In this document: positions 51,706 through 60,270 of the stretch, in pieces
Layout: every line of letters begins with the position of its first letter
Numbering within the stretch: the stretch's first letter is position 1
Origin: Neolewinella aurantiaca
GTDB taxonomy: Bacteria; Bacteroidota; Bacteroidia; Chitinophagales; Saprospiraceae
Length of the DNA: 64,000 bases
Direction: 5' to 3'
NCBI RefSeq assembly: GCF_008014675.1
Contig: NZ_VOXD01000020.1
Coordinates: forward strand, 1 to 64,000
Notes under the pieces: generated by a model
What the model saw: only the letters and a program-made list of their open reading frames with translations
Database searches by the model: none
Told to the model about the DNA's origin: nothing
Made by a program: the position numbers and the translations under genes

Positions 51706-51849
51706 CCGCAGCCAACGCAAGATGCGCTAATATCGGGCCGGAGGCTAAGTGTAGACAATATGTCATGCTTTTGTCGCCAAACCTGACAACTTGGAGCGCA
51801 AGGTCATTAACAGGTGAAACGAAGCGACAGTTTTGTGCGCAGCCAAAAG

Positions 51850-52070
51850 AAAACCCCTGACCGTCTCAGGCCAGGGGGCCCCCTAGAAGGTTGCAAAAAT
51901 GGAATACAACTTTAAAGGCTTCGTCGTCAGGAAGTGGTGTAAGCGAAAAGGCGGAGGAGCATGCCCGCTCCTCCGCTGATGACTAAAAACTCACTCAAAA
52001 CATGTACAGAATAAAAGGGTCAGATCTTTATTAGCTGAGAAATTATGGAGTGTTTGCTATCAATTGTTTG
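51850..52070 (-). ncRNA. Candidate small RNA upstream of secA
   Basis: On the minus strand TTG (52104-52106), 20 bases and TATCTTTG (52076-52083) form a promoter-like pair. About 220 bases later a hairpin CCCCTG/CAGGGG (51854-51877) is followed by TTTTCTTTT, an intrinsic terminator. A perfect 10-bp hairpin (51951-51960/51967-51976, GCGGAGGAGC) lies in the middle. No protein gene runs on this strand here. Function unknown. Confidence 0.45.
51854..51877 (-). terminator. Terminator of the candidate RNA upstream of secA
   Basis: CCCCTG.CC/GG.CAGGGG stem with TTTTCTTTT following on the minus strand. Confidence 0.6.
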
Positions 52071-52205
52071 CTACACAAAGATAGTTTTTAATTGAAAAGC
52101 AAACAACTTATTTGATTATTATTTTCTCCGTTTGGCTATTTGTCATTTTTTTGCGTTTAGATGCTGTCGGGTGTTCTCTTTTTAGCCTGTGCCTAACTTT
52201 GCTGG

Positions 52206-53033
52206 ATGAAGAAGCTGAATATATCTGTCCTCGGTTGTGGCTGGCTAGGCCTGCCGTTATTGAAGTCGCTCGTTTCCGACGGGCATCACGTAAAAGGCAG
52301 TTCCCGAAACGAGAAGACCTTATCTGATATCCGCGACGCTGGCGCGGAGGCTTTTGCCATTGATTTACCGCAGTCTGTTCCGCAAGGATTTATGGAACGC
52401 TGTGAAGTTTTGATTATCACCCTTCCACCCGGAGGGCGGAAACTGGGCCCCGATGCCGAAAGCATTTATCTGCAGCGTCTGGAGTCGTTGTCTCCCTGGC
52501 TGAGTTCCCCCCATGGGCCAGCGATTATCTACACCAGTTCGACCGGCGTTTACGGAGAGCAGACGGGAGTGGTTGCGGAAAGCGCTTTGACGAAGCCGGA
52601 AACGTTTTCTGCCCAAGCAGTTTGCAGGGCCGAGGAATGGCTGGCTGGTACGGGGTGTCCGCTTATTGTACTCCGGTTGGCAGGGCTGGTGGCTTCAGAT
52701 CGTCATCCGGGCCGCTTTTATGGCGGCAGGAACCGGAAAATCCCGCAGGCCGACTCTCCCGTTAATCTGGTGCACCGCAAGGATGTCATCTCTGCGGTAA
52801 AACTTTGTCTGAGCAACAACGAGAAATTCCCGGTGGTATATAACGTTTGTTCCGGCAGTCATCCCGCTAAAGGAGATTTCTATACCGCTGCCGCTGAATT
52901 ACTGGGGTTGGAGGTAGCAGGAAGCACTCCCGGCGGTGCCGAGGGTAAAATTGTCGACTCCTCTAAACTGAGGGCTCGTGGGTGGGAACCAGGCTGGGAT
53001 GATTTGGATATTAAGGCCTTAAGCCTTTCTTAA
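52206..53033 (+). CDS. NAD(P)-binding Rossmann protein (SDR/YeeZ-like)
   Basis: 275 residues. It has an N-terminal Rossmann fold with LGCGWLGLPLLKSLVSDGHH (GxGxxG variant), DVLIITLPPGG-like CEVLIITLPPGGRKLGP, YTSSTGVYGEQ and a downstream LRLAGLVASDRHPGRFYGGR. This order is that of the extended SDR/YeeZ-like proteins, whose substrates are mostly unknown. Residues NLVHRKDVISAVKLCLSN are as in nucleotide-sugar epimerase relatives. It stands alone. Confidence 0.82.
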   Translation: MKKLNISVLGCGWLGLPLLKSLVSDGHHVKGSSRNEKTLSDIRDAGAEAFAIDLPQSVPQGFMERCEVLIITLPPGGRKLGPDAESIYLQRLESLSPWLSSPHGPAIIYTSSTGVYGEQTGVVAESALTKPETFSAQAVCRAEEWLAGTGCPLIVLRLAGLVASDRHPGRFYGGRNRKIPQADSPVNLVHRKDVISAVKLCLSNNEKFPVVYNVCSGSHPAKGDFYTAAAELLGLEVAGSTPGGAEGKIVDSSKLRARGWEPGWDDLDIKALSLS

Positions 53034-53426
53034 CGATACAGGGATGTTACCTTTTTTCAGGAGTGCCGTCATAAGTGTGTATTCAACAAAGATTCAGGCT
53101 ACAAACAAACACAGTCTTAAAAAGGAAACTGAAAGAGATAATCCCACAAGCAACACTTGCACAGGTTTTCAGCGTAATCCCACGAACAGATTTTAGATTT
53201 TACAGCGTGTCCAGAAATAACTACGAACCAAAGTGATCCCCCCAATAACAGTGTGTTAGAATTATTTGTGTCGCTCCCCACTCCGGGGGGCGACACTTTT
53301 TTTTGAGGCGTACTCTGCGTTTAAACAGGTTTTTGGCCGGGGGGCGGTCCGATATTAGGCCGTCAGCAATTTTTGTTGCTAACTTTCACGCTTTGTATTA
53401 CGCCCGCTACCAAAGAATTTTTAACT
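53034..53426. other. Gene-free stretch before the DUF5916 gene
   Basis: About 390 bases. It has no credible ORF until the DUF5916 start. It contains a pair of similar words, TAATCCCACAAG (53139) and TAATCCCACGAAC (53176), and a strong plus-strand terminator at 53268-53304. The terminator is 235 bases after the previous stop, so either that gene has a long 3' tail or a small RNA ends here. Confidence 0.45.
53268..53304 (+). terminator. Strong intrinsic terminator
   Basis: GTGTCGC (53268-53274) plus CCCC pairs with GGGG plus GCGACAC (53290-53296), followed by eight Ts. Confidence 0.88.
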
Positions 53427-55637
53427 GTGAGACTTACCCTGATACTGATTGCAATGTTCCCGATTTTGCTCTCAGCCCAGCTTAATTCCGGTGATCCAAC
53501 CATCGCACCTTCATCTACTGCTGTCCGAATACCCAACGGTATTACGTTAGATGGTAACCCCGACGAGTCGGTCTGGAAAGCGAGCAAACCCGCAACGGGG
53601 TTTTGGGAAACCTTCCCCTCCGATACGTCCCTGGCTCAAGACCAGACCGAAATCTACTTCGGCTACGACGACGATAATCTTTACGTTGCCGCCAAATGCT
53701 ACGTTCGGGGCAAAGACTTCGTCATCCCCAGTCTGCGCCGGGATTACAGCGCCGGTGGCAACGACAACCTGACCTTTCTTTTTAATCCGTTCAAAGACAA
53801 AACCAACGCCATCGTCTTTGGAATGAATCCCCTGGGCGTAACCCGCGAAGCACTCATTTACAACGGTGGCGAAAGCGGTGGCGACTTCCGGGATGAATGG
53901 GACAATAAGTGGAGAGGCGAGAGCTACATCGGAGACAACTACTGGTCGGCCGAGCTCATTATCCCGTTCACGAGCCTGCGGTTTCCGGACGGTGACCCGC
54001 AGTGGTATTTCAACTCTTATCGCTTCGATACCCAGTCGAATACCCGCTCTACCTGGCACCATATTCCGCAGAATCAGATCATCATGAGCCTGGCTTACAT
54101 GGGGACGATCGACTTTATCGGGGGCGCGCCTAAGGCGCGCGGAGGCAACCTGACGGTGATCCCTTACGTTGGCGGTAATTTCGTAAAAGATTACGAGGCG
54201 GGGACGCAGGTGCAATGGGACGGTGACGTGGGCGGAGACGCGAAAGTCGGCATCGGATCGGGCCTCAACCTCGACCTTACCGTCAACCCCGACTTCAGCC
54301 AGGTCGAGGTCGATGCGCAGGTGATTAATACCACCCGCTTCGAAGTGTTTTTCCCGGAACGCCGGCAATTCTTCCTGGAGAATGCAGACTTGTTCAGCTC
54401 CTTCGGCTTCGAAGATACGAACCCTTTCTTCAGCCGCAGAATAGGAGTTACGCGGGATACGACCACCGGCGTTGCGATTCAAAATCCTATCTACTACGGT
54501 GCCCGCCTGAGCGGCAAGGCCAACGACGATTACCGCATCGGCCTGCTCAATATGCAGACGGCTCCTAACTTCGATCAGGGGTTACCGAGCTACAACTATA
54601 CTGTAGCGGCTACTCAACGTAAAGTCGGAGCACGTTCCGCCCTTGGCGGAATCTTCGTCAACAAGCAGAATTTTGGCAAATTCACGGATTCTACTGAGAC
54701 CAACTCTAATTTTAACCGGGTAGCGGGCATCGATTTCAACCTGGCGACAAAAGACAATAAATGGAACGGGAAGACCTTCCTGCACCGAAGCTTCTCCGAC
54801 AAGGACAACGGCGACGACTACGTCCACGGCCTCTCGCTGGAGTTCCGGGAGCGCCACTGGAACGTTGGTTATACCCATGCTTACGTAGGGGAGGAGTATA
54901 AAGCCGAAGTCGGTTTCGTTCCGCGCAAAGGCTTTTTCACCGCAGCGGTTGAAGCTGAACGCATCGATTATCCCGATAACCCTAATGTGGTCCAGAAAGG
55001 CCCCTCCATCGAGGTGCGTGCTTTTTCTCAGCCGGGAGACGGAATCACCGATTACAATTACGATATCAGCTACGGCTGGCAGTACGCCAACACCAGAAGG
55101 CTATCCTTCGGAGCCGGTTTTCAGAACATTTACCTGTTCGATGCATTTGACCCCACCCGAACGAGCGCGACCCCGTTACCTGGTCGCCGCGATTACGGTT
55201 ACTGGCGGGTTGGTGTGGATTACGAAAGCGATGAGCGTAAGAAATTCAGCTCCAGTTTCGGGGCCGATGTCGGAGAGTTCTTCAACGGTTACAGTTATGG
55301 TGTTGGCGGCGGACTGGTCTACCGTTATCAGCCGTTCGGGGCAATCAACCTGCGTTTCAACTACCAGTACATCGACTTGCCGGAGCCTTACGCCAGTACG
55401 GCTCTTTTTCTCGTTGGCCCGCGCATCGACCTCACCTTCAGCAAGTCTGTTTTCCTGACCACTTTCCTACAATACAACGAACAGCTGAACAACTTCAACC
55501 TGAACGCTCGTTTGCAGTGGCGCTTTGCGCCGGTATCCGATTTCTTTCTGGTTTATACCGACAATTACGATACCCTCGGCTGGACGGCACGGAACCGGTC
55601 ACTCGTCGCTAAGGCTACTTACTGGCTGAATATTTAA
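53427..55637 (+). CDS. DUF5916 outer-membrane protein with CBM9-like N-terminal domain
   Basis: 736 residues from a GTG at 53427, which gives the Sec signal RLTLILIAMFPILLSAQ; the ATG at 53373 would put 18 odd residues in front. Residues about 40-230 resemble a carbohydrate-binding family 9-like domain (ITLDGNPDESVWKASKPATG, DNLYVAAKCYVRG). The rest is the DUF5916 beta-rich region (VIPYVGGNFVKDYEAG, VEVDAQVINTTRFEVFFPER, RRQFFLENADLF) with amphipathic strands like a beta-barrel. The substrate is unknown. Confidence 0.85.
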   Translation: MRLTLILIAMFPILLSAQLNSGDPTIAPSSTAVRIPNGITLDGNPDESVWKASKPATGFWETFPSDTSLAQDQTEIYFGYDDDNLYVAAKCYVRGKDFVIPSLRRDYSAGGNDNLTFLFNPFKDKTNAIVFGMNPLGVTREALIYNGGESGGDFRDEWDNKWRGESYIGDNYWSAELIIPFTSLRFPDGDPQWYFNSYRFDTQSNTRSTWHHIPQNQIIMSLAYMGTIDFIGGAPKARGGNLTVIPYVGGNFVKDYEAGTQVQWDGDVGGDAKVGIGSGLNLDLTVNPDFSQVEVDAQVINTTRFEVFFPERRQFFLENADLFSSFGFEDTNPFFSRRIGVTRDTTTGVAIQNPIYYGARLSGKANDDYRIGLLNMQTAPNFDQGLPSYNYTVAATQRKVGARSALGGIFVNKQNFGKFTDSTETNSNFNRVAGIDFNLATKDNKWNGKTFLHRSFSDKDNGDDYVHGLSLEFRERHWNVGYTHAYVGEEYKAEVGFVPRKGFFTAAVEAERIDYPDNPNVVQKGPSIEVRAFSQPGDGITDYNYDISYGWQYANTRRLSFGAGFQNIYLFDAFDPTRTSATPLPGRRDYGYWRVGVDYESDERKKFSSSFGADVGEFFNGYSYGVGGGLVYRYQPFGAINLRFNYQYIDLPEPYASTALFLVGPRIDLTFSKSVFLTTFLQYNEQLNNFNLNARLQWRFAPVSDFFLVYTDNYDTLGWTARNRSLVAKATYWLNI

Positions 55638-55641
55638 CGGT

Positions 55642-55657
55642 GGAGGAGCTGTCCTCC
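55642..55657 (+). terminator. Small hairpin after the DUF5916 gene
   Basis: GGAGGA, loop GCTG, TCCTCC, starting 4 bases after the stop codon. There is no T run, so the call is modest. Confidence 0.45.
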
Positions 55658-55720
55658 GAACGGAGCACAAATAGTTCATTCCGCCTCCCTCATCTAAAAT
55701 GAGCAAGCGAAGCGCCGTAA

Positions 55721-55757
55721 ATAGTGCCTGCGGCAGCACTATCAGCTACGAACTACC
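55721..55757. repeat. Second copy of the repeat found at 41823-41849
   Basis: 55731-55757 matches 41823-41849 at 23 of 27 bases (CGGCAGCA.TATC..CTAC.AACTACC). It also takes part in a hairpin ATAGTGC/GCACTAT (55721-55742). Both copies lie between converging genes. Confidence 0.55.
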
Positions 55758-55763
55758 TTCTCT

Positions 55764-56510
55764 CTACTTCAACTCCTGCCCGGGTACCCCTTTACCACCG
55801 ATAATTTCTACGTCTTCGGGACCGAACCGGAACTGAGTGTAGGTAATCGTTTTACCCAGGCCTTTGTGTAATTTCTCGTAGTACGTTTCCGTGCTCAGTT
55901 CAGGGATGGGAAGTGGCTTGCTGTAGATGTCGTGATCGTGGTAAAGCACTTCAACGGCGGGTTGCTCGGCGAAGGTTTCCTGGGTCCATTCGTAGAGTTC
56001 ACGACTATCTGTTTTCAGGTGGACGAGGCCGCCGGGCTTCAGAATGTGACGGTATTGCTTCAGGTAGCGCGCAGCGGTGAGGCGGCGGTTCTCTTTACCC
56101 TTCTTGAGGAAGGGATCGGGGAAGGTGATCCATATCTCATCCACCTCGCCGGGGGCGAAGAAGGTGGAGATGATCTCGATACGAGTACGGAGGAAAGCGG
56201 CGTTTTCCAGCTTACGTTCAATGGCAATTTTGGCACCTTTCCAGATGCGGGCTCCTTTGATGTCTACACCAATGAAGCTCCGGTCAGGGTACTGGCCGGC
56301 AAGGTCTACGGTGTATTCTCCGCGGCCACAGGCGAGTTCGAGTGTGATCGGGTTGTCGTTGCCGAAGTGCCCCTGGGCCCAGTTGCCTTTGCGGTCGACG
56401 GGGAGTCCTCCCTCGCCAACCAGTTCCGGGTTGCGGGGGTCGAAATTTTCGTAGACGTTGGGGAGTTGGAGAATCTCCGCGAATTTCTGCAGTTTGTTGC
56501 GGGTGGCCAT
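55764..56510 (-). CDS. trmB: tRNA (guanine-N7-)-methyltransferase
   Basis: 248 residues from the ATG at 56510 (MATRNKLQKFAEI). It methylates G46 of tRNA using SAM. Seen: TLELACGRGEYTVDLAGQYP (SAM site), FIGVDIKGARIWKGAKIAIE, DEIWITFPDPFLKKGKENRR (the family's FPDPWxKxxHxKRR variant) and LKTDSRELYEWTQETF. A TAACTTTG -7 box (56532-56539) gives a short leader rich in CCAAC/AACGAAC words. A diverging SDR gene lies upstream. Confidence 0.95.
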   Translation of the reverse strand: MATRNKLQKFAEILQLPNVYENFDPRNPELVGEGGLPVDRKGNWAQGHFGNDNPITLELACGRGEYTVDLAGQYPDRSFIGVDIKGARIWKGAKIAIERKLENAAFLRTRIEIISTFFAPGEVDEIWITFPDPFLKKGKENRRLTAARYLKQYRHILKPGGLVHLKTDSRELYEWTQETFAEQPAVEVLYHDHDIYSKPLPIPELSTETYYEKLHKGLGKTITYTQFRFGPEDVEIIGGKGVPGQELK

Positions 56511-56531
56511 GGAATTGTAGCTTTGGGGGCG

Positions 56532-56539
56532 CAAAGTTA
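56532..56539 (-). promoter_or_regulatory. -7 box of trmB
   Basis: TAACTTTG on the minus strand, 21 bases before the trmB ATG; full match to TAnnTTTG. Confidence 0.55.
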
Positions 56540-56632
56540 GTTCGTTGATGCGTTAGTTTGTTGGCTTAGCGCAAAAACAAGCTGACGGATCAAATTACCG
56601 ACGACCCAAAATACGAACGAATCCACCAGCTA

Positions 56633-57466
56633 ATGAATATTCTAATCACCGGCGTATCCTCCGGCATCGGAGCCACCACCGCAGAACTCTTACTGAAGTC
56701 TGGCCACCACGTTTACGGCACGGTTCGGAAGGCGGGCGATGCCGGTCAACTCACCCGGCATCCTGCGTTCAGCGCCCTGGTCATGGACGTCACGGACCGG
56801 CCAGCGATTGTAGAGGCAATGGCGACCATCAAAGCCACCGGACAACCGCTCCACGCCGTAATCAATAATGCTGGAATTGCCGTCTCCGGCCCGCTGGAAA
56901 CCATCGCAGAGGAGGATTATCGCAAACAATTCGATGTGAATGTATTTGGTAATCTCGCCGTAAGTCAGGAAGCCCTGCCGCTGCTGCATGCCGCCCGCGA
57001 AGCCGGAGAAACGAACGTGAAAATCATTAACGTCGGTAGTGTGTCGGGCTACGTGACTGCGCCGTTTACCAGTCTTTACTCGGCCAGTAAATTTGCTGTG
57101 GAAGCGCTCACCGATGGCATGCGCCGCGAACTCATTCCCTTCGGCATCGATGTCCTCAGCGTAGCTCCCGGCCCCGTTAAAACACCTATCTGGAAGAAAG
57201 GAAAAACCCAGACGAAAGCTTTTGAGGGAAACCGTTACTCGCATATTCTCAGCAAACTCGCGGCTTACACCGAAGGTGCCGAAGCCGGTGGCGTAGAGCC
57301 GGAACTGGTAGCCGGTATCATCCGGGATATGCTGGAAAGTGACCGCCCGCGCCCGGACCGACTCGTCATGAAAAGGAACTGGGTTATCCGGCTGCTTATG
57401 TTGGCTCCGAAGCGCTGGCAGGACAAATTATTCCTGAAAAATATGGAATCCAATAAACGCTACTGA
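56633..57466 (+). CDS. Short-chain dehydrogenase/reductase
   Basis: 277 residues of a classical SDR oxidoreductase. The cofactor motif is TGVSSGIGATTAELL (TGxxxGxG, about 6-13). NNAGIAVSGPLE, the catalytic serine region NVGSVSGYVTAPF and YSASK (Tyr-Lys pair) follow in the normal order, then VLSVAPGPVKTPIW. The C-terminal extension (about 235-277) is basic and partly hydrophobic (NWVIRLLMLAPKRWQDKLF). The substrate cannot be told. The leader is G-poor (ACGAACGAATCCACCAG). Confidence 0.9.
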   Translation: MNILITGVSSGIGATTAELLLKSGHHVYGTVRKAGDAGQLTRHPAFSALVMDVTDRPAIVEAMATIKATGQPLHAVINNAGIAVSGPLETIAEEDYRKQFDVNVFGNLAVSQEALPLLHAAREAGETNVKIINVGSVSGYVTAPFTSLYSASKFAVEALTDGMRRELIPFGIDVLSVAPGPVKTPIWKKGKTQTKAFEGNRYSHILSKLAAYTEGAEAGGVEPELVAGIIRDMLESDRPRPDRLVMKRNWVIRLLMLAPKRWQDKLFLKNMESNKRY

Positions 57467-57611
57467 TCGGGTGCAAATGGCGGTTTCCGGGATAAGACTC
57501 CGGGAGGTTTCCTGCCTGGAATACGCTCTGAGTTCCCGGGGGCAGTAGTGGCCGTGTAGAGATTTTTGTGATCCGCAAAACCAGAACAGAAGAAACCCGT
57601 TCATATTTGAA

Positions 57612-58271
57612 ATGACTTCCCGCCACTACTCCCAACTTTACCGGCAGCTACGCGACCTGGATCCTCACGATTACCAGAAGGTTATTCGTCGTTACGAAGA
57701 AAAAGAAACAGAGCTCGGCCGTCTTGATACGCTGGAATATTTCGAGCTTACGGTTTTCTATACGGACGCCCTGTACCAAACCGGTGCTTTCCGGCAGCAC
57801 CAACTTATGGTCGATCTGGTAATCGAAACGAGTATCAGGGACAGCTTCGTGGAAGTTGAGGATTTCTGCGAAGACATCTATCAGTTCATGCTTTTCCGCA
57901 AAGCCGCCGCTGCTTATCGTTTACGCGATTTCGAAACGGCTATCCACATCGGCCGTGAGTTGATCCGGATCGATAGCGGCCGGAGATTGTATGTCCGCTT
58001 TCTCCGGACGGCCCTGTTCAAAGAGCAAATTAACATATTGCAATTCGGCCGTGCGGCGTTCATCTTTTTCACCTTGTTTGCTGCACTGCTGATTACCATC
58101 AACCTATTGTTTGTGGCCAACTTCAGCCCCGCGCATGTATCTGTTTTCAGATGGGTTATCGGCGGTGTTTTTACCTTAGGGCTTGCGTTGCTGGCGGGTA
58201 GCTACGGTTTTGCCGCATGGCGGGCCCACCGGCAGGCTTTCGGGTTTCAGCAGAACCAAGTGAACAAATAG
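57612..58271 (+). CDS. Hypothetical protein with C-terminal membrane helices
   Basis: 219 residues. A helical, TPR-like soluble part (about 1-140) has QLYRQLRDLDPHDYQKVIRR, LEYFELTVFYTDALYQTGAF and FRKAAAAYRLRDFETAIHIG. Two membrane helices follow at about 146-166 (FIFFTLFAALLITINLLFV) and 178-200 (WVIGGVFTLGLALLAGSYGF), with a short basic tail. No family is recognised. The ATG at 57612 follows an AT-rich TTCATATTTGAA palindrome. Confidence 0.68.
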   Translation: MTSRHYSQLYRQLRDLDPHDYQKVIRRYEEKETELGRLDTLEYFELTVFYTDALYQTGAFRQHQLMVDLVIETSIRDSFVEVEDFCEDIYQFMLFRKAAAAYRLRDFETAIHIGRELIRIDSGRRLYVRFLRTALFKEQINILQFGRAAFIFFTLFAALLITINLLFVANFSPAHVSVFRWVIGGVFTLGLALLAGSYGFAAWRAHRQAFGFQQNQVNK

Positions 58272-58346
58272 GATAATTTGTTGCTGAATTAACAGGGGGT
58301 TAAACCCAATAAGAAAGCAGGAAGCAATTTTTTATAAAACCACCCT

Positions 58347-58354
58347 TACCTTTG
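58347..58354 (+). promoter_or_regulatory. -7 box of the nucleotidyltransferase gene
   Basis: TACCTTTG, 21 bases before the ATG at 58376; full match to TAnnTTTG, in an AT-rich region. Confidence 0.6.
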
Positions 58355-58375
58355 CATTTAAACAAAGCATCGATT

Positions 58376-59287
58376 ATGAGCAAGCCAACATTAGTAATTC
58401 TCGCAGCCGGAATGGGCTCCCGCTACGGCGGTCTGAAGCAGATTGACGGCGTAGGCCCCAGCGAGGAGGGTATCATCGAGTACTCCATTTACGACGCCAT
58501 CCGTGCCGGTTTCGGTAAGGTCGTTTTCGTGATCCGCAAGGACATCGAAGCACCCTTCCGCGAAAAATTCGATGGCAAGTTCGGCGATCAGATCGAAGTT
58601 GCTTACGCCTTCCAGGGAATGGACAGCTACGTTCCTTCCGACGTGGACCACACCAAGCGCGAAAAACCATGGGGAACCACCCACGCCATGCTGGTCGCAA
58701 AAGACGTTTGCGACGAACCTTTCGCGGTAATCAACGCCGATGACTACTACGGTGTGAAGGGCTTCCAGAAAATGGCTGCTTTCCTCAACGAAGAGGCTGC
58801 CCCTGACCTGTTCTCTATGTGTGGCTACGTACTGCACCGTACCCTCTCCGACCACGGAACCGTTAACCGTGGCGTAGCGGTAGTAACGGAAGACCACATG
58901 CTCAAGGACGTAAACGAGCGCCTCAAGATTGAGCGCGGTGACGACGGTAAAGTGACTTACCTCGGCGACGACGACGGCCTGCGCCACGGCCTGGAGGACA
59001 ACGACGTCGTCTCCATGAACTTCTGGGGTTTCCACCCCTCCATCTTCGCAACCATCGAGGCTGGCTTCGCTGAATTTGCCCGCGAAAATACCGGTAACCC
59101 ACGCGCAGAGTACCTCATCCCTGAACTCGTCGATGGTATGATCAAAGACGGTTCCGCTAAAGTAAAGGTCCTCGTCACCGACGACAAGTGGTACGGAGTA
59201 ACTTATCAGGAAGATAAGCCCCGCGTACAGGAGGCTTTCTCTAAACTGGTCGCCGATGATGTTTACCCCAGCCCGCTGTTTTCGTAA
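58376..59287 (+). CDS. Sugar nucleotidyltransferase (NTP_transferase family)
   Basis: 303 residues from the ATG at 58376, next to a TACCTTTG box. The start MSKPTLVILAAGMGSRYGGL carries the glycine-rich nucleotide-binding loop of nucleotidyltransferases (LAAGxGxRxGxxK). Also seen: KVVFVIRKDIEAPFREKF, PWGTTHAMLVAKDVCDEPF, AVINADDYYGVKGFQKMA (metal-binding Asp), and NFWGFHPSIF. It makes an NDP-sugar or NDP-alcohol from NTP and a sugar phosphate; the exact sugar is unknown. Codon use is strongly biased, suggesting high expression. Confidence 0.9.
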   Translation: MSKPTLVILAAGMGSRYGGLKQIDGVGPSEEGIIEYSIYDAIRAGFGKVVFVIRKDIEAPFREKFDGKFGDQIEVAYAFQGMDSYVPSDVDHTKREKPWGTTHAMLVAKDVCDEPFAVINADDYYGVKGFQKMAAFLNEEAAPDLFSMCGYVLHRTLSDHGTVNRGVAVVTEDHMLKDVNERLKIERGDDGKVTYLGDDDGLRHGLEDNDVVSMNFWGFHPSIFATIEAGFAEFARENTGNPRAEYLIPELVDGMIKDGSAKVKVLVTDDKWYGVTYQEDKPRVQEAFSKLVADDVYPSPLFS

Positions 59288-59349
59288 GTAAACAGTACAT
59301 ACAAAACACAAAGTGAATCCTCTTGAATGAGGGCAATCCACTTTCGCCG

Positions 59350-59416
59350 GAGCGCAGAATACAGAAGTCAGTTGCAGTTGAATATTGTACTGAAGGCTGG
59401 GTTCTGCGCTCTTTTT
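59350..59416 (+). terminator. Terminator after the nucleotidyltransferase gene
   Basis: GAGCGCAGAA (59350-59359) pairs with TTCTGCGCTC (59402-59411), followed by TTTTTGTTT. The 42-base loop has its own TCAGT/ACTGA stem. Confidence 0.85.
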
Positions 59417-59424
59417 GTTTCCCG

Positions 59425-59441
59425 GGCGCGGCCGCAGGTGC
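59425..59441 (-). repeat. Dispersed 17-bp element, copy 12
   Basis: On the minus strand GCACCTGCGGCCGCGCC, preceded by TCAACCGGTCCTTT. It lies just after the terminator and 178 bases before the SH3 gene, in the opposite orientation. Confidence 0.85.
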
Positions 59442-59587
59442 AAAGGACCGGTTGAAGGAATAACGGGGATGTCACTCAGTGGCTTTTTCTGCCGAAGCAG
59501 GGTTGAAGCTGGTCAGTCTGCTTCCGCCTGAACATCTCGTTATGCGAACATAGTTTTATCCCGGGCGCACTTGAATGATTCGTCGCC

Positions 59588-59595
59588 TATCTTTG
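59588..59595 (+). promoter_or_regulatory. -7 box of the SH3 gene
   Basis: TATCTTTG, 23 bases before the ATG at 59619; full match. The leader between them (GCCCGAAACCATCCCAAACC) is G-poor. Confidence 0.6.
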
Positions 59596-59618
59596 TGCCC
59601 GAAACCATCCCAAACCAA

Positions 59619-60197
59619 ATGGCAACAAAAAAGACGAACAACGCCCGCCTCGTTCCCTTCATCATCATGTCGTTGCTCACCCTGATTTTTCTGATCTGGG
59701 CGATGCAGCAATGCGGACAAGACGACGGGGACTACGCTATGATTGCTGAGCGCGAAGCGCGCGAAACGTATATCGATACTATGCGTCGGGCCGAACAAGA
59801 GCGCCAAATACAGGCACAGATCAACGCGGAGGCAGAGGCTCGCGCTGCTGCGCTATTGCGTGCACGCACCCAGCCTCTACCGGGAGACAGCGTCGTCCGC
59901 ATGCCTGCTGCTGAAGTCGTCGTGGAAAAAGTAACCACCCTGTATTCTACCATTAACGGCCTGAACGTCCGATCAGGACCCAGCCTCAAAAACGGAAAAA
60001 TTGCCCGGCTGGGTTTATACGACGAGGTTGAGTTCGCAGGCGAAGTAACTGACTCGTTGTACACCATCGACCTGGGTGAAGTCAGCCCTACCGCCCCCTG
60101 GGTAAAAGTGAAGCTTAAGGACGGCAAAGAAGGTTGGGTTTTTGGGGCAGGAGTGTCGTACTATAAATATCAGTTGAAGGGAGTTATTACCGATTAA
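59619..60197 (+). CDS. Membrane-anchored SH3-domain protein
   Basis: 192 residues from the ATG at 59619; the longer ORF would overlap the promoter box. One N-terminal membrane helix (about 13-30, VPFIIMSLLTLIFLIWAM) is followed by a helical, Glu/Arg-rich stalk (about 45-90) and a bacterial SH3 (SH3b) domain at about 110-190, with STINGLNVRSGPSLKNGKIA, RLGLYDEVEFAG and KDGKEGWVFGAGVSYY. SH3b domains often bind peptidoglycan. The partner is unknown. Confidence 0.83.
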   Translation: MATKKTNNARLVPFIIMSLLTLIFLIWAMQQCGQDDGDYAMIAEREARETYIDTMRRAEQERQIQAQINAEAEARAAALLRARTQPLPGDSVVRMPAAEVVVEKVTTLYSTINGLNVRSGPSLKNGKIARLGLYDEVEFAGEVTDSLYTIDLGEVSPTAPWVKVKLKDGKEGWVFGAGVSYYKYQLKGVITD

Positions 60198-60270
60198 TGT
60201 TGCTGTAACTTCTAATTATAAACTCCCGGTGGGATTGCTGATTGAGCTTCCGCCCGAAAACGACCTGGTT

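Larger units (their letters stand above)
51516..52205. other. 690-base gene-free stretch between secA and an SDR gene
   Basis: The left part (to about 51705) is the secA leader, with hairpins GGTTCC/GGAACC (51584-51606), the palindrome GATTTCGCGAAATC (51645-51658) and GCGGAA/TTCCGC. The right part (51850-52083) looks like a minus-strand small-RNA gene. I see no convincing protein gene; a 26-codon frame at 51900-51980 overlaps a hairpin and is not supported. Confidence 0.5.
59288..59618. other. Gene-free stretch before the SH3 gene
   Basis: About 330 bases holding the terminator (59350-59416), a dispersed element (59425-59441) and the TATCTTTG box of the next gene (59588-59595). No ORF is credible. 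Confidence 0.55.

Noticed and set aside
51900-51980. 26-codon frame MEYNFKGFVVRKW on the plus strand
   Set aside because: Very short, overlaps a perfect hairpin, and no promoter is present on that strand.
58391-59443. 350-codon frame antisense to the nucleotidyltransferase, starting MHLRPRPG
   Set aside because: Its first residues translate the dispersed element (59425-59441) and the rest mirrors a strongly codon-biased gene.
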